This document shows, in pieces, positions 34,549 to 43,850 of a stretch of 64,000 nt of DNA. The position numbers were made by a program, and so were the translations under genes. The stretch is from the NCBI RefSeq assembly GCF_000194135.1, contig NC_015318.1, positions 1,006,501 to 1,070,500 of the forward strand, in the 5' to 3' direction. Source of the stretch: Hippea maritima DSM 10411. GTDB taxonomy: Bacteria; Campylobacterota_A; Desulfurellia; Desulfurellales; Hippeaceae. Positions within the stretch are counted from its first letter, which is position 1. Each line of letters begins with the position of its first letter. The notes beneath the pieces were generated by a model, which was given only the letters and a program-made list of their open reading frames with translations, was not told the DNA's origin and made no database searches.

Positions 34549-35891
34549 TTTCTCACCTGTTTTATGGCTTGATTTGCGCATACAAGAATTGGATCCCAAA
34601 CAGGGGCAAACGGTGGGGAATAAGCCAAATCTAACCCTTGAATATCTTTTATTGCAAGATTGGAATATAAAGCAGTTGCCAGTATATCTATTCTCCACAC
34701 TCCCTCGCTATCTCCAACAATCTGCCCCCCTAACAGGCGTCCAGAACCTTTCTCAGCCACAAGACATATCTTAACCTTGCCCTGATGAGGGAAACCATGC
34801 GCTGTGGTCGGTGCTTCTATTATAGTTTTAAAGGCATCAAAACCGTTATCAATTGCCTCCCTCAGAGACAGCCCGGTCTTTGCAACACCTTTATCAAAAA
34901 TCCTAAATAAAATAGTTCCAACAATACCGGCAAACTCCTCATTAGCCCCTGCCATATTGGCACCGCCAATCCTACCTGCCTTGTTTGCATTTGTGCCAAG
35001 CGGCATATAAACATTCCTGTTTAGAATTCTGTGGTATATCAGGGCGCAATCACCACCAGCATAAACACTCTCCATATTCGTCCTGAAATACCTATCAACC
35101 ACGATGGCGCCTTTTTCCAATTCAATAGGTGTGCCGACCAAAAAATCTGTGTTGGGTTTTACACCTGCAGCTATGTTGACAAAATCAGCCTCAAACTCAC
35201 CTTTGTTAGTCTTAACCTTCAAAGAGCCATCTATTTTCTCAATATCAACACCTGTGATGAGTTCAACCCCATTCCTGGACAACTCCTCTTTAACAACCTC
35301 TGAAAACTCATCCTCAAAGTTGAGCAATATGCCATCAAGCTTCTCTAAAATGACCACTTCCATGCTAAGCCTTTTTAAATTCTCAGCAAGTTCCAAATTT
35401 ATAAAGCCTGCTCCTATCAAAACAGCTTTTTTGGGTTTTTTATCCTCTATATACGCTTTTATCCTTCTTGCATCATCGAGCACCTTAAGTTTAAATACAC
35501 CCTCGTTAGCTGCTCCTTCTATAGGAGGCAGAAACGCTTCGGCGCCACTGCCTATAAAAAGTTTATCATAAACAAGCTCATATTCTCTATCGCTCGCAAG
35601 ACTTCTAACCTTCACCTTCCTATTATTGAAGTCAACCCCAACAGCCTCGCTCAAAAGCCTAACATCTATTCCTCTTTTGGTTTTGAATTCATCAGCAGTT
35701 AAAACAACAAGTTCATCTATATCAGCCTGGTATCCAATATTATAAGGCATACCGCAAGCACCATAAGAAACATCCCTTCCCTTCTCAACAACTATAACCT
35801 CTGCTGACTTTATTCTTCTTTTCACCTGACTTGCTGCACTCATTCCTGCAGCATCACCACCTATAACGACAACTTTAAGCGGTCTTTCCAT
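34545..35891 (-). CDS. CoA-disulfide reductase-like FAD/NAD(P) oxidoreductase
   Basis: Flavoprotein disulfide reductase of 448 residues in the family of CoA-disulfide reductase, NADH oxidase and NAD(P)H:elemental-sulfur oxidoreductase. It begins VVVIGGDAAGMSAASQV (FAD), has a single redox cysteine in SYGACGMPYNIGY (C43-44 region), a NAD fold KAVLIGAGFINLELAENL and FAD motif VYAGGDCAL. A second rhodanese-like domain is absent. In sulfur-respiring organisms such enzymes reduce sulfur with CoA. Function inferred from the family; NADH oxidase or polysulfide reductase activity cannot be told apart here. Confidence 0.82.
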   Translation of the reverse strand: MERPLKVVVIGGDAAGMSAASQVKRRIKSAEVIVVEKGRDVSYGACGMPYNIGYQADIDELVVLTADEFKTKRGIDVRLLSEAVGVDFNNRKVKVRSLASDREYELVYDKLFIGSGAEAFLPPIEGAANEGVFKLKVLDDARRIKAYIEDKKPKKAVLIGAGFINLELAENLKRLSMEVVILEKLDGILLNFEDEFSEVVKEELSRNGVELITGVDIEKIDGSLKVKTNKGEFEADFVNIAAGVKPNTDFLVGTPIELEKGAIVVDRYFRTNMESVYAGGDCALIYHRILNRNVYMPLGTNANKAGRIGGANMAGANEEFAGIVGTILFRIFDKGVAKTGLSLREAIDNGFDAFKTIIEAPTTAHGFPHQGKVKICLVAEKGSGRLLGGQIVGDSEGVWRIDILATALYSNLAIKDIQGLDLAYSPPFAPVWDPILVCANQAIKQVRK

Positions 35892-36293
35892 CTACTCCCC
35901 CTTGGATACAAGCTCTGTAAGAACAATAGATGACTTTGGATGAACAAAGGCTATCATTGTATTGGAAGAACCTTTTACAGGCTCGTTGTTTATAAGCTGT
36001 ATCCCGCCTTCTTTCAGTTTCTTAAGTTCACCATCTATATCGTCTGTAAAGTAAGCTATATGGTGCAAGCCTTCACCCTTTTTATCAATATATTTATAGA
36101 TAGGGCTTTCCTCGGATGTAGGCTCTAAAAACTCTATATGTACACCATTTATATCGAATTTTGCCACCCTAACCTTTTGAGAGTCAACCTCCTCTATCTC
36201 GAGCAACTCAAATCCTAAAACATCCCGATAAAGGGCGATAGCTTTATCTAAACTTTTGACTGCTACACCTATATGGTCTACCTTTTTTATCAT
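35892..36293 (-). CDS. mce: Methylmalonyl-CoA epimerase
   Basis: VOC-fold metalloenzyme that racemises (2S)- and (2R)-methylmalonyl-CoA; 133 residues. It starts KKVDHIGVAVKSLDKAIALY and has metal-ligand positions HIGVAV, EFLEPTS, GEGLHHIAYF and the final SIVLTELV. Length and motifs match MCEE. It shares the operon with the mutase and MeaB, which confirms the role. It ends one base before the flavoprotein gene starts. Confidence 0.94.
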   Translation of the reverse strand: MIKKVDHIGVAVKSLDKAIALYRDVLGFELLEIEEVDSQKVRVAKFDINGVHIEFLEPTSEESPIYKYIDKKGEGLHHIAYFTDDIDGELKKLKEGGIQLINNEPVKGSSNTMIAFVHPKSSIVLTELVSKGE

Positions 36294-36303
36294 AAAATCA
36301 CCT

Positions 36304-36750
36304 CTAATACGTGTTTGTCTCTTTATACCCCTTACATACTTCTTTTACTGTATCCTTTATTATCTTCCCATTTCTATACTCACGTACATGAACCTTTTGG
36401 CAACTTGTATGTTCATTTGGATTAACAACAGGTTGGCCAACCGGCTCGGCTTCAATCCTTTCCCATCCACCGTTTTGTGTTTGTCTTTGATAAACAACAG
36501 GTTTTTGATTGGCCATAGCTTCGTTAATTGCCCTTTGCTGTATTTGATACATAGCTTCACCAGCCACAGCACCCAATATTCCACCTATTACTGCGCCCTT
36601 CCAACTGTTCTTTGTGGTTGCAGCACCCACACCTGCTCCAACAGCTGTGCCTAAGGCAACATTTTCACTCTCTGTTGTACAAGAAGAAATAGAAAATCCT
36701 ATAAAAATAAATAAAACAAACACCACAACAAAATACTTCAACTTCTCCAC
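36304..36750 (-). CDS. Glycine-zipper lipoprotein (YMGG/17-kDa antigen type)
   Basis: Small envelope lipoprotein, 148 residues, start GTG at 36750 after GGGGGTG. The signal peptide ends in FSISSC, with Cys at residue ~24 lipidated. Then a glycine-zipper hydrophobic hairpin: LGTAVGAGVGAATT and GAVIGGILGAVAGEAMY, as in the SlyB/17-kDa surface antigen group. The C-terminal half is Gln-rich and polar (QIQQRAINEAMANQKPVV). It sits between meaB and mce and overlaps meaB by 13 bases; a metabolic role is doubtful, so this is an odd insertion into the mutase operon. Confidence 0.8.
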   Translation of the reverse strand: MEKLKYFVVVFVLFIFIGFSISSCTTESENVALGTAVGAGVGAATTKNSWKGAVIGGILGAVAGEAMYQIQQRAINEAMANQKPVVYQRQTQNGGWERIEAEPVGQPVVNPNEHTSCQKVHVREYRNGKIIKDTVKEVCKGYKETNTY

Positions 36751-37742
36751 GGAACACCCCCTTCACATAAAGTTTCTTTAAATCTATTCAATATATACTC
36801 AGCAGCAAGCGACGGCGTTGTCACCTGATTAACAACAGCTTTTTCCATATCCTTAGCTACAGATGCAACCTTTTGATTGTTATCAAGCAAGGCTTTAAGC
36901 CCCTCCATAACAACTGACCACATCCAATCTACAGCTTGTCTTTTTCTCTTTTCAAAGAAAGTGCCGTTTAATTTTTTAATTCTAACATATTTTTCTATAG
37001 TTGAAAAGACAACATCTATCCCCCGCTTTTCCAGGGCACTAACAAGAATCACAGGAGTTTGCCAATCTTTATCCTGCTTTTTTAGAATACTTAATGCATT
37101 TTCGAGCTGTTTTTTTGCAAGCTCTGCTACTTTTAGGTTATCAGAATCGGCTTTATTTATAATTATAGCATCAGCAACCTCCATAATGCCACGCTTTATA
37201 CCCTGAAGCTCATCTCCGGCATTGGGTAGTTGCATCAACAAAAACATATCCACCATAGAGGCGACACTTATCTCAGATTGACCTACACCAACAGTCTCAA
37301 TAATTATCACATCATAACCTGCAGCCTCGCAAAGAAATATACTTTCTCTACTCCTACGGGCAACGCCACCTAAAGAATCCCCAGAAGGCGAAGGTCTGAT
37401 AAAAGCCTCCTGCCTTCTGGATAGCTCCTCCATCCTTGTCTTATCACCCAAAACCGAACCGCCCGTTATCTGGGAAGAAGGATCAACGGCTAAAACTGCC
37501 ACCTTATGACCCTTCTCTATCAAATAGAGTCCAAAAGCCTCTATAAAAGTACTTTTACCCACACCAGGGACACCACTTATGCCAATTCTTATAGAATTGC
37601 CCGTATAGGGCAGTATGCCCTCAAGCAACTCTTTGGCGTATTTTTTATGTTTTTCGTTTTTGCTTTCAATAAGCGTTATAGCCTTAGCGAGCGCTCTTCT
37701 TTTGCCGTTTAACAGGTCTTCTTTAAGCTTTTTCAAATCCAC
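36738..37742 (-). CDS. meaB: MeaB/ArgK-type G3E GTPase (mutase chaperone)
   Basis: P-loop GTPase that protects and reactivates methylmalonyl-CoA mutase and gates its B12 loading; 334 residues. Motifs: IGISGVPGVGKSTFIEAFG (P-loop), VLAVDPSSQITGGSVLGDKTRM, FIRPSPSGDSLGGVARRS, VIIIETVGVGQSE and IINKADSDNL (NKAD). All MeaB signatures are intact. It follows the mutase gene by two bases. Confidence 0.95.
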   Translation of the reverse strand: MDLKKLKEDLLNGKRRALAKAITLIESKNEKHKKYAKELLEGILPYTGNSIRIGISGVPGVGKSTFIEAFGLYLIEKGHKVAVLAVDPSSQITGGSVLGDKTRMEELSRRQEAFIRPSPSGDSLGGVARRSRESIFLCEAAGYDVIIIETVGVGQSEISVASMVDMFLLMQLPNAGDELQGIKRGIMEVADAIIINKADSDNLKVAELAKKQLENALSILKKQDKDWQTPVILVSALEKRGIDVVFSTIEKYVRIKKLNGTFFEKRKRQAVDWMWSVVMEGLKALLDNNQKVASVAKDMEKAVVNQVTTPSLAAEYILNRFKETLCEGGVPWRS

Positions 37743-37744
37743 TG

Positions 37745-39916
37745 TTATTTGCCCTCTAAAATCCTTCTTGGTGTCTTTCTTTCCTTTATTGCCCTAAGAA
37801 GTTCTTTTGCAGACTTCAATAAGGACGTACCGGGGCCAAATACAGCCGCAACACCTTTAGAGTAGAGGAAATCGTAATCCTTTTTAGGTATAACCCCGCC
37901 CACTGTTACGACTATATCATCATCAGCCTCAAGTTTTTTAAGCTCCTCTATAAGCTGAGGTACCAATGTATTATGTCCCGCTGCTAAGCTTGATGCACCT
38001 ATAGCATGCACATCGTTTTCTACGGCCATCTTAGCAGCTTCCTCAGGCGTCTGGAACATCGGTCCAACATCAACATCAAATCCCATATCGGCATATCCTG
38101 TTGCTACAACCTTTGCACCTCTATCATGTCCATCTTGACCCATCTTTACAATTAGAACTCTTGGCCTTCTACCTTCCTGCTTTTCAAACTCTTCTATTTC
38201 TTTTTGAATTTCTTTAAATTCATCGCTATCCTCAAATAAGCTTCCGTATGCCCCACTAACAAGTTTAATCTCTGGCTGATATCTGCCAAAAACCTTTTCC
38301 ATAGCATAGGATATCTCACCAAGAGTTGCTCTAAGCCTTGCAGCCTCAACAGCTGCCTCAAGCAGGTTGCCACCCTCTTGCGCCACTTTGGTTATCTTAT
38401 CTAAAGCCTTTTGAACCTTATCGTTATCCCTTGTTTGCTTTATCTTTTTTATTCTTTCAATCTGTTTATTCCTTACAGCCGTATTGTCGATATCTAAAAC
38501 TTCTACTGGCTCATCCTCTTCTTCTGGTATAACGTATTTATTCACGCCCACTATCACATATTCACCCTTATCAATCATAGCCTGCCTTTTTGCTGCAGAT
38601 TCCTCTATCCTTAATTTTGGCATGCCAGTCTCTATAGCTTTAGTCATACCACCCATCTCTTCAATTTCATCAATTATCTTGGATGCCTCTCTAATCAAAG
38701 CATGGGTTAGAGACTCTATGAAGTATGAACCCGCTAATGGGTCAACCGTTTTTGTTATATTACTCTCTTCTTGAAGTATTATCTGCGTGTTCCTTGCGAT
38801 ACGCGCAGAAAACTCTGTCGGTAAGGCTATTGCCTCGTCCAAAGCGTTTGTATGAAGGGATTGTGTCCCACCTAAAACAGCAGCTAAAGCCTCAATCGTT
38901 GTTCTTATAATATTGTTGTACGGCTGCTGAGCCGTCAAACTCCACCCGGATGTTTGACAATGCGTCCTTAAGGCCATTGAGCGAGGATTCTTTGGATTGA
39001 ATTGACTCATAAGTTTGGCCCATAAAAATCTTGCAGCCCTAAGTTTGGCAATTTCTGTAAAGAAATTCATACCAATTCCAAAGAAAAACGACAATCTAGG
39101 GGCAAAAGAGTCTATATCCAAACCCCTTGCCAGGGCCGTTTTTACATACTCAAGACCATCTGCAAGCGTAAAAGCAAGCTCCAAAACAGCATTGGCACCA
39201 GCTTCCTGGATGTGATAACCACTTATACTAATTGAATTAAATTTCGGCATGTATTTGCTAGTATATTCAATTATATCAGCAATTATCCTCATTGAAGGCT
39301 GTGGAGGATATATATAGGTGTTTCTAACCATAAACTCCTTTAGGATATCATTCTGAATTGTCCCTGAAAGTTGTTCTTGCTTTACCCCTTGCTCCTCAGC
39401 GGCAACGATATAAAAGGCCATTACAGGAATTACAGCACCGTTCATCGTCATAGAAACAGAGACTTTATCAAGCGGTATTCCATCAAACAATATTTTCATA
39501 TCCTCAACAGTGTCTATTGCAACGCCTGCCTTTCCCACATCACCAACAACCCTTGGGTGATCTGAGTCATAACCCCTATGGGTTGCAAGGTCAAAAGCAA
39601 CGGATAAACCTTGCTGACCGAGTGCCAACGCTTTTTTATAAAATGCATTTGATTCCTCAGCCGTAGAAAATCCTGCATACTGCCTAATAGTCCAGGGCCT
39701 TACTGTATACATCGTGGCCCTTGGACCTCTAATGAAAGGAGGAAAACCAGGAAAAGTATCCAAATACTCAAGTTTTTCTATATCTTCAGCCGTATAAAGT
39801 GGATAAACATCTATTCCCTCAGGCGAATGCCACACTAATTCAGACACATTTTTTCCTTTTAGTTCCTTTTTAGCCAATTCTTCCCAATCTTTTTTTGTAA
39901 TCTTTTTAAATTCCAT
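37745..39916 (-). CDS. mcm: Methylmalonyl-CoA mutase, large (B12-binding) subunit
   Basis: Adenosylcobalamin-dependent interconversion of methylmalonyl-CoA and succinyl-CoA, used in propionate metabolism. The start is the ATG at 39916 with AGGAGG seven bases before it; about 723 residues. The N-terminal TIM-barrel domain includes [20 protein letters not shown] and [12 protein letters not shown]-like [15 protein letters not shown]. The C-terminal B12 domain has the base-off DxHxxG motif, [18 protein letters not shown] (His near residue 597), and GGVIP. Length matches a homodimeric or MutB-type subunit; no small MutA subunit gene is seen nearby. Confidence 0.96.
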   Translation of the reverse strand: MEFKKITKKDWEELAKKELKGKNVSELVWHSPEGIDVYPLYTAEDIEKLEYLDTFPGFPPFIRGPRATMYTVRPWTIRQYAGFSTAEESNAFYKKALALGQQGLSVAFDLATHRGYDSDHPRVVGDVGKAGVAIDTVEDMKILFDGIPLDKVSVSMTMNGAVIPVMAFYIVAAEEQGVKQEQLSGTIQNDILKEFMVRNTYIYPPQPSMRIIADIIEYTSKYMPKFNSISISGYHIQEAGANAVLELAFTLADGLEYVKTALARGLDIDSFAPRLSFFFGIGMNFFTEIAKLRAARFLWAKLMSQFNPKNPRSMALRTHCQTSGWSLTAQQPYNNIIRTTIEALAAVLGGTQSLHTNALDEAIALPTEFSARIARNTQIILQEESNITKTVDPLAGSYFIESLTHALIREASKIIDEIEEMGGMTKAIETGMPKLRIEESAAKRQAMIDKGEYVIVGVNKYVIPEEEDEPVEVLDIDNTAVRNKQIERIKKIKQTRDNDKVQKALDKITKVAQEGGNLLEAAVEAARLRATLGEISYAMEKVFGRYQPEIKLVSGAYGSLFEDSDEFKEIQKEIEEFEKQEGRRPRVLIVKMGQDGHDRGAKVVATGYADMGFDVDVGPMFQTPEEAAKMAVENDVHAIGASSLAAGHNTLVPQLIEELKKLEADDDIVVTVGGVIPKKDYDFLYSKGVAAVFGPGTSLLKSAKELLRAIKERKTPRRILEGK

Positions 39917-39956
39917 TGCATAGACCTCCTTAACAATTATCTTATTAACTGTGCAC

Positions 39957-39985
39957 ATTTTAAAAAGAATTTAACTATATTGCAA
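39957..39985 (-). promoter_or_regulatory. Promoter of the methylmalonyl-CoA mutase operon
   Basis: Minus strand TTGCAA (39980-39985), 17-base spacer, TAAAAT (39957-39962), about 40 bases upstream of the mutase ATG. Confidence 0.6.
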
Positions 39986-40003
39986 CCATAAATAAAGATT
40001 TAA

Positions 40004-40888
40004 TTAGCGAATTTTCTTACATATCTCTTCTGATAGCTCGTATACTGCCATGGCATAGTTCTTTGTTCCATTATACTTTTTCAAGGCCCAAAAGTTATCA
40101 TAGGCAACGAAACATCTAACACCAGAACCGTAGTTGAAGGTAATGACTTTGCCACCATTCAAATTCTTTGCATTTAACCTTCTACACAACTTACTATCAT
40201 TAGATAAAAACTTAACTACAGGTTTATCTTTCTTCCAGCCGTGCTTAAGGAGGTAATTTGCAATGCTTGCTGTAGCATCATCCACTTCGTTTAAATTTAA
40301 ACCATTACCATTGAAATCAACACCGTAGCGGTCTATATTAGAAGGCATAAACTGAGGAATACCTAAAGCTCCGGTAATCGAACCCTTTACAGAAAACGGA
40401 TTGACCCTATGTCTAAAAGTGTAAACAATAAAACTTTCAAGTTCTGACAAAAAATATCTCTTTCTTTTTGAATACAGCGATAAGGTATAGAGAGCATCGA
40501 GTGCGTTTGTAGTGAGTTTAATTCTGCCAAAGTTGGTTTCAATACTAAGAATTGCAACAACTACACATGGGTCTACCCCAAACTCTTGATAAACCCTGTT
40601 TAAGAGCTTCCTATGGCTTTTGTAAAACTCAACTCCTTCCTTTATCCTTCTCTTATTTACAAAGAACTTTACAAAATCGCCAAAAACAAACGTTTTCTCT
40701 GGGGAATTTGCAACCCTCTCTACAAATGACCTAACATTATCAACCACCTTAGCTTTGGATAAAACATAATGCGTATATTCCACTGGCACGTTGTATCTGG
40801 CATTGAGTTTTACAGCAATCTCATCAATATTAAAACCATAAACTGGATAACTCAATACTATAATTAAAGTCACTAAAATAAATCGCAT
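40004..40888 (-). CDS. Lytic murein transglycosylase (MltB family)
   Basis: Cleaves peptidoglycan glycan strands to 1,6-anhydro-muropeptides; 294 residues. Signal peptide MRFILVTLIIVLSYPVYGF comes first with no lipobox cysteine, so it is soluble or periplasmic. The SLT_2 domain carries catalytic Glu117 in VVAILSIETNFGRIKL, and ITGALGIPQFMPSNIDRYGVDFNG downstream. No peptidoglycan-binding C-terminal domain. Adjacent genes do not suggest a fixed partner; it is transcribed alone, divergent from purH. Confidence 0.88.
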   Translation of the reverse strand: MRFILVTLIIVLSYPVYGFNIDEIAVKLNARYNVPVEYTHYVLSKAKVVDNVRSFVERVANSPEKTFVFGDFVKFFVNKRRIKEGVEFYKSHRKLLNRVYQEFGVDPCVVVAILSIETNFGRIKLTTNALDALYTLSLYSKRKRYFLSELESFIVYTFRHRVNPFSVKGSITGALGIPQFMPSNIDRYGVDFNGNGLNLNEVDDATASIANYLLKHGWKKDKPVVKFLSNDSKLCRRLNAKNLNGGKVITFNYGSGVRCFVAYDNFWALKKYNGTKNYAMAVYELSEEICKKIR

Positions 40889-40915
40889 ATTTCATTTTAG
40901 CACAACAATGCCAGC

Positions 40916-40944
40916 TTGACAAAGAACTTTAATTAAACTACATT
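40916..40944 (+). promoter_or_regulatory. Promoter of the purH-queD operon
   Basis: TTGACA (40916-40921), 17-base spacer, TACATT (40939-40944), 30 bases before the purH ATG. A GGGAGGAG SD precedes the ATG at 40975. Confidence 0.8.
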
Positions 40945-40974
40945 ACAACTAAATAACCAGTGTCGGGAGGAGCA

Positions 40975-42480
40975 ATGAAAAAGGCTGCGCTAATAAGCGT
41001 TTCAGACAAAAAAGGCATTGTTGAATTTGCCAGATTCCTGCAAAACAAAGGATTTTTAATACTCTCTACAGGCTCAACAGGAAAACTATTAAAGGACAAC
41101 GGGATAGATGTTGAGTTTGTAGAGGATTACACACAAGCAAAGGAAATGTTGGATGGTAGAGTAAAAACCCTTCATCCCAAAGTTCATGGAGGCATTCTAT
41201 ATAGGCGAGATATCCAAGAACATAGACAAACGGTTAACGAGCTTGATATATACTCCATAGATGTCGTGGTTGTTAATCTATATCCCTTTGAAGAGACAGC
41301 TTTAAAAACAAATAATGAAGAGGATTTAATTGAAAATATAGATATAGGAGGGCCAACGCTCATCAGGGCTGCAGCCAAAAATTATAAAGATGTACTTATT
41401 ATTTGTGATCCAGATGATTATAAGACTGTAATGGAGAATTTTGATTCAATAGACAAAGACAAAAGAAGGGAGTATGCCTTAAAGGCGTTTGCAAAGACAT
41501 CGTATTATGACGGTTTAATCGTAGAAAAAATGTCAGGTAATTTATCATTCAAAGAAACAGCAATTCCATTCAAAATAGAAAAACAACTAAGATACGGTGA
41601 GAACCCACATCAATTGGCCTTTTTTGCTAAGTCACCTCTGAAAGATGGTATATCCAACCTTATCCAACTAAACGGCAAAGAACTGTCATACAACAATCTT
41701 CTTGATATAGACGTAGTATACAGAATGATGGTAGAGTTTGATCAGACAATCTGTGTTATAGTAAAACACAATACTCCGTGTGGGGCAGCCACATCAAATA
41801 ACCAATTAAAAGCCTACGAAGACGCCCTTGCATGTGATCCAGTAAGCGCATTTGGTGGCATTATAGGTATAAATTCAACATTAAACAAAGAAACTGCTGA
41901 AGCTATAATCAAAAGGTTCTATGAGGTTGTTGTAGCGTTTGACTTTGATAAGGATGCGCTGGAAGTTTTGAAAAGCAAAAAGAACTTAAGGGTAATAAAA
42001 CTACCAAAAGTAAACTATAAATTCTATGAAATCAAAAGCCTGCTGGGCGGGTATCTTATTCAAGAGAATGATTATAAAAACGATTTTACCTATGAAGTAG
42101 TATCAAAAGCTAAGCCTAATCCACAGCAACTCAAAGATCTTGAATTTGCTTTTAAAGTAGCCAAGTTCGTAAAGTCAAATGCAATAGTATACGCAAAAGA
42201 TGGCAAAACACTTGCCATAGGAGGTGGTCAAACCTCAAGAGTGGATTCAGCTAAATTTGCCATAGCAAGGGCAAAAGAGTTAAATATAGATCTAAATGGA
42301 TGTGTTATGGCATCGGATGGATTTTTCCCATTTAGAGATAGCGTCGATGAGGCGGCTAAAGCAGGAGTAAAAGCCATTGTTGAGCCAGGTGGCTCTATAA
42401 GGGACAAAGAGGTTATAGAAGCCGCAGATGAATACAATATACCTCTTTTATTCACACGCATAAGACATTTTAGACATTAA
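40975..42480 (+). CDS. purH: Bifunctional AICAR transformylase / IMP cyclohydrolase
   Basis: Last two steps of IMP synthesis. 501 residues from the ATG at 40975 (a GTG at 40960 lies before the SD and is rejected). The IMP cyclohydrolase domain: ALISVSDKKGIVEFARFL, LDGRVKTLHPKVHGGIL. The transformylase domain: LRYGENPHQLAFF, LNGKELSYNNLLDIDV, VKHNTPCGAA (catalytic His in KHNTPCG), and the C-terminal FTRIRHFRH. First gene of the ten-gene plus-strand operon. Confidence 0.97.
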   Translation: MKKAALISVSDKKGIVEFARFLQNKGFLILSTGSTGKLLKDNGIDVEFVEDYTQAKEMLDGRVKTLHPKVHGGILYRRDIQEHRQTVNELDIYSIDVVVVNLYPFEETALKTNNEEDLIENIDIGGPTLIRAAAKNYKDVLIICDPDDYKTVMENFDSIDKDKRREYALKAFAKTSYYDGLIVEKMSGNLSFKETAIPFKIEKQLRYGENPHQLAFFAKSPLKDGISNLIQLNGKELSYNNLLDIDVVYRMMVEFDQTICVIVKHNTPCGAATSNNQLKAYEDALACDPVSAFGGIIGINSTLNKETAEAIIKRFYEVVVAFDFDKDALEVLKSKKNLRVIKLPKVNYKFYEIKSLLGGYLIQENDYKNDFTYEVVSKAKPNPQQLKDLEFAFKVAKFVKSNAIVYAKDGKTLAIGGGQTSRVDSAKFAIARAKELNIDLNGCVMASDGFFPFRDSVDEAAKAGVKAIVEPGGSIRDKEVIEAADEYNIPLLFTRIRHFRH

Positions 42481-42491
42481 GGAGAAAAAGC

Positions 42492-43850
42492 ATGGAAGCT
42501 GTAATATTGGCAGCAGGTAAATCAACACGCATGAAATCTAAAACCAGTAAGATTTTTCATTCCATTTGCGGAAAGCCAATGATATTTTACGTGGTTGAAG
42601 CTTTAAAGAGGTATAAAATCCACATAGTTGCAAACACAGAAACATATCAAACATTACAACATCTATTTCCTCAAGCTCAAATTCATATACAAAAAAATCA
42701 AAAGGGGACAGCAGATGCGTTAAATTCTGTAATAGACTATATAAAAGATGAAAATTTTGTTGTAGTAAATGGTGATATGCCCCTGATCAATACAGACGAC
42801 ATAGAAAGCGCCAAAGGTATTTTAGAAGGGCAAAAATTTGAGTGTGTCCTACTAACAGCAGAACTAGAGAATCCAACAGGTTACGGTCGTATTGTAAGGG
42901 ACAATTACTGTATTGAGATTATTGAGGAAAAAAATGCATCCGATGAAGTAAAAAAGATAAAAGAGGTAAATTCAGGTATTTACATATTTAATACCAAAGC
43001 TGCCAAGCTTGCCCTACCTAAAATTCAAATGGACACCATAAGTGGCGAGTACTATCTAACAGATATTTTAAAGCATCTAAAAAAGGTGGAAGCAGTAAGA
43101 GTTGACAGTGAAAATATACTTGGTGTAAATACAAGAAAGCAACTCTCTCAGGCAAGAAAGATACTCCAAAAAAGAATAATAGAAAGATTTGACAATGTAA
43201 CTTTTGTTGATGATGAAAACACCTATGTAAATTATGATGTAACCATAGGCGATGACACTGTAATTTTTCCCAACGTCCATTTAAAAGGAAACACCACAGT
43301 AGGCAGAAATTGCATAATAGAGAATGGATCAATTATAGAAAACTCCGTTATAAAGGACAATGTTCACATAAAACCATACTCTGTAATTGAAGAAAGCCTA
43401 ATAAAGAGCAACTGCGAAATTGGTCCATTTGCTCATCTAAGACCACTAAGTGAATTAGGAGAAAACGTAAGGATAGGTAATTTTGTAGAAACAAAGAAGG
43501 TAAAAATAGGTAAAAACACAAAAGCAAGTCATTTAACGTATTTAGGTGATGCCACACTGGGTGAGGATGTCAATGTAGGATGCGGTACAATTACTTGCAA
43601 CTACGATGGCTACAGGAAGAACGAAACAATCATTGGAGACAGGGTTTTTATAGGCTCAGATGTCCAGCTTGTTGCACCAGTAGAGATAGGAAACGACGCC
43701 CTAATAGCCGCAGGCACAACCGTGACCAAAAACGTTGAAGAGTTTGCTTTGGCCATTTCTAGGGTCCCTCAAACAAATAAGCCAGGCTGGGTTAAGAAAT
43801 TCAGGGAAACTATGGAAAAGAAGCTAAAAGAGGAGAAAAATGCTAAATAA
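42492..43850 (+). CDS. glmU: Bifunctional UDP-GlcNAc pyrophosphorylase / GlcN-1-P acetyltransferase
   Basis: Makes UDP-GlcNAc for cell wall and LPS; 452 residues. The N-terminal uridyltransferase: MEAVILAAGKSTRMKSKTSK and VVVNGDMPLINTDDI. The C-terminal left-handed beta-helix acetyltransferase has hexapeptide repeats (VTIGDDTVIFPNVHLKG and FGPFAHLRPLSELGENVRIGNF-type), and THLGD-like SHLTYLGDATLGEDVN. Its stop lies 11 bases inside the first CLC gene, and glmS follows that CLC, so glmU and glmS share an operon split by a transporter. Confidence 0.96.
   Translation: MEAVILAAGKSTRMKSKTSKIFHSICGKPMIFYVVEALKRYKIHIVANTETYQTLQHLFPQAQIHIQKNQKGTADALNSVIDYIKDENFVVVNGDMPLINTDDIESAKGILEGQKFECVLLTAELENPTGYGRIVRDNYCIEIIEEKNASDEVKKIKEVNSGIYIFNTKAAKLALPKIQMDTISGEYYLTDILKHLKKVEAVRVDSENILGVNTRKQLSQARKILQKRIIERFDNVTFVDDENTYVNYDVTIGDDTVIFPNVHLKGNTTVGRNCIIENGSIIENSVIKDNVHIKPYSVIEESLIKSNCEIGPFAHLRPLSELGENVRIGNFVETKKVKIGKNTKASHLTYLGDATLGEDVNVGCGTITCNYDGYRKNETIIGDRVFIGSDVQLVAPVEIGNDALIAAGTTVTKNVEEFALAISRVPQTNKPGWVKKFRETMEKKLKEEKNAK

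Noticed and set aside
34549-34698. Longer start for threonine synthase
   Set aside because: Lies inside the flavoprotein gene; MKYKSTRGG is the normal ThrC start and gives an ATGA overlap.
35104-35571. 155-residue plus-strand frame opposite the flavoprotein
   Set aside because: Complement of a strong FAD/NAD oxidoreductase; no family resemblance and serine/leucine-rich shadow composition.
40960-40974. GTG start for PurH
   Set aside because: Lies upstream of the SD GGGAGGAG that positions the ATG at 40975.
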